From an uncultured Muribaculaceae bacterium (GTDB lineage Bacteria > Bacteroidota > Bacteroidia > Bacteroidales > Muribaculaceae), in the NCBI GenBank assembly GCA_910587545.1, contig CAJUMI010000098.1, positions 1 through 7,454 of the forward strand: a stretch of 7,454 bases of DNA, given 5' to 3'. Every line of letters starts with the position of its first letter. The first letter of the stretch is position 1. The notes under the pieces were generated by a model that ran no database searches, was not told the DNA's origin, and saw only the letters and a list, made by a program, of their open reading frames with translations. Made by a program: the position numbers and the translations under genes. Below are positions 7,048-7,454 of this stretch, in pieces.

Positions 7048-7096
7048 CTACTTTTTTGCGACATGAAAGCGTTTCCGACAATTACACTGAAGTTAT

Positions 7097-7399
7097 TTAA
7101 AGGGTTATAAAAAACAGAAAAAAAACAATTGCCAGCATATACACTAAAGAGATTCTTAAAAATAGATGTCTCCTATCCGGTAACAACTTATTTATCGTGT
7201 ATTTGAATGTAAATATCAACGTGCAGCCAAAAAAAAGAGATAGAAAGATACTTATTGGCGGTACTAGTATATTGAATTTCGAATATTTAAATGAGGACAC
7301 GAGCAAACCATAAAATAGAACAGATAGCTGAAAGGCCAATATAACTACTATATAGTTTCTTTTACGTACAGGAAAGCAAATTTTCATTTTCTCAGGCAT
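7097..7399 (-). CDS. Unrecognised AT-rich three-helix membrane protein
   Basis: I cannot assign a family. The 100-residue product has a basic N-terminus (RKR at 12-14) and three hydrophobic segments at about 16-35, 43-65 and 79-99, with a basic loop (66-77) between the second and third; by the positive-inside rule the N-terminus would be cytoplasmic and the C-terminus outside. No catalytic motif is visible. Hand counting gives about 31% G+C over 7141-7380, against 53-70% for lines counted in bioA and gpmI, and codon use is correspondingly different, which suggests transfer. A second in-frame ATG at 7387 is an alternative start. The frame also stays open upstream through the edge repeats to the window end, so the ORF could be longer. 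It stops 61 nt before bioA, same strand. Expression is unproven. Confidence 0.5.
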   Translation of the reverse strand: MPEKMKICFPVRKRNYIVVILAFQLSVLFYGLLVSSFKYSKFNILVPPISIFLSLFFGCTLIFTFKYTINKLLPDRRHLFLRISLVYMLAIVFFLFFITL

Positions 7400-7414
7400 G
7401 GTGGAAAAACTCAG

Positions 7415-7454
7415 TGAATTTGCCCCCCGGTTGACCAGATAAATTGCCCCCCGG
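7415..7454. repeat. Two-copy 24-bp-period repeat, possible end of an insertion sequence (IS21-like), cut by right edge
   Basis: AATTTGCCCCCCGG (7417-7430) and AAATTGCCCCCCGG (7441-7454) are near-identical 14-mers at a 24-bp period, separated by TTGACCAGAT. A TG dinucleotide at 7415-7416 sits just outside the first copy. Family knowledge: IS21-family elements begin with TG and carry several spaced direct repeats inside each end as transposase sites. That an IS lies beyond the edge is inference, since no istA/istB coding sequence is in view and the second copy ends exactly at the window boundary. Confidence 0.5.

Noticed and set aside
7064..7076. Possible hairpin GAAA-CGC-TTTC upstream of bioA as a terminator or attenuator
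   Set aside because: The stem is only about 4 bp with weak pairing and no following U-run, and it lies upstream of the predicted bioA start site.

Overview
The window reads as a piece of a Bacteroidales chromosome, possibly Muribaculaceae-like given the high G+C of the genes. Three leader regions carry the Bacteroidetes sigma-ABfr -7 box TAnnTTTG, Shine-Dalgarno sequences are lacking, and a BioG-BioC fusion is present. The genus is inference. Every gene I support lies on the minus strand, so transcription runs from right to left.

Right edge (about 7097-7454): an AT-rich (about 31% G+C by hand count) ORF for a three-helix membrane protein I do not recognise. Beyond it, at the very edge, are two copies of a G/C-block repeat at 24-bp period, which look like the multi-repeat end of an insertion sequence, perhaps of the IS21 family. 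This is the only stretch that looks horizontally acquired.

Middle (2597-7047): a compact biotin operon, bioA - bioF - bioGC - bioD, starting from a -7 box that lies almost on the bioA start codon. All three internal junctions overlap (TGATG, ATGA, and 8 nt), which suggests translational coupling. Together the proteins make dethiobiotin: BioC methylates malonyl-ACP so that fatty-acid synthesis can elongate it, BioG removes the methyl ester at the pimeloyl stage, BioF condenses pimeloyl-ACP with alanine, BioA transaminates the product and BioD closes the ureido ring. BioB, the last step, is not in the window.

Left (1-2557): a second, shorter unit with its own promoter encodes a stand-alone DEDDy 3'-5' exonuclease, a 79-residue two-helix membrane protein (start overlapping the exonuclease stop as TAATG) and the glycolytic cofactor-independent phosphoglycerate mutase GpmI. 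After 62 nt comes the 5' half of an initiator tRNA-Met with its own promoter, cut by the window edge.

No gap without a gene exceeds 300 bases. Most of the window is ordinary housekeeping and biotin metabolism. I did not find a convincing undescribed system; the points most worth a look are the BioG-BioC fusion, the leaderless-looking bioA start and the foreign-looking right edge.
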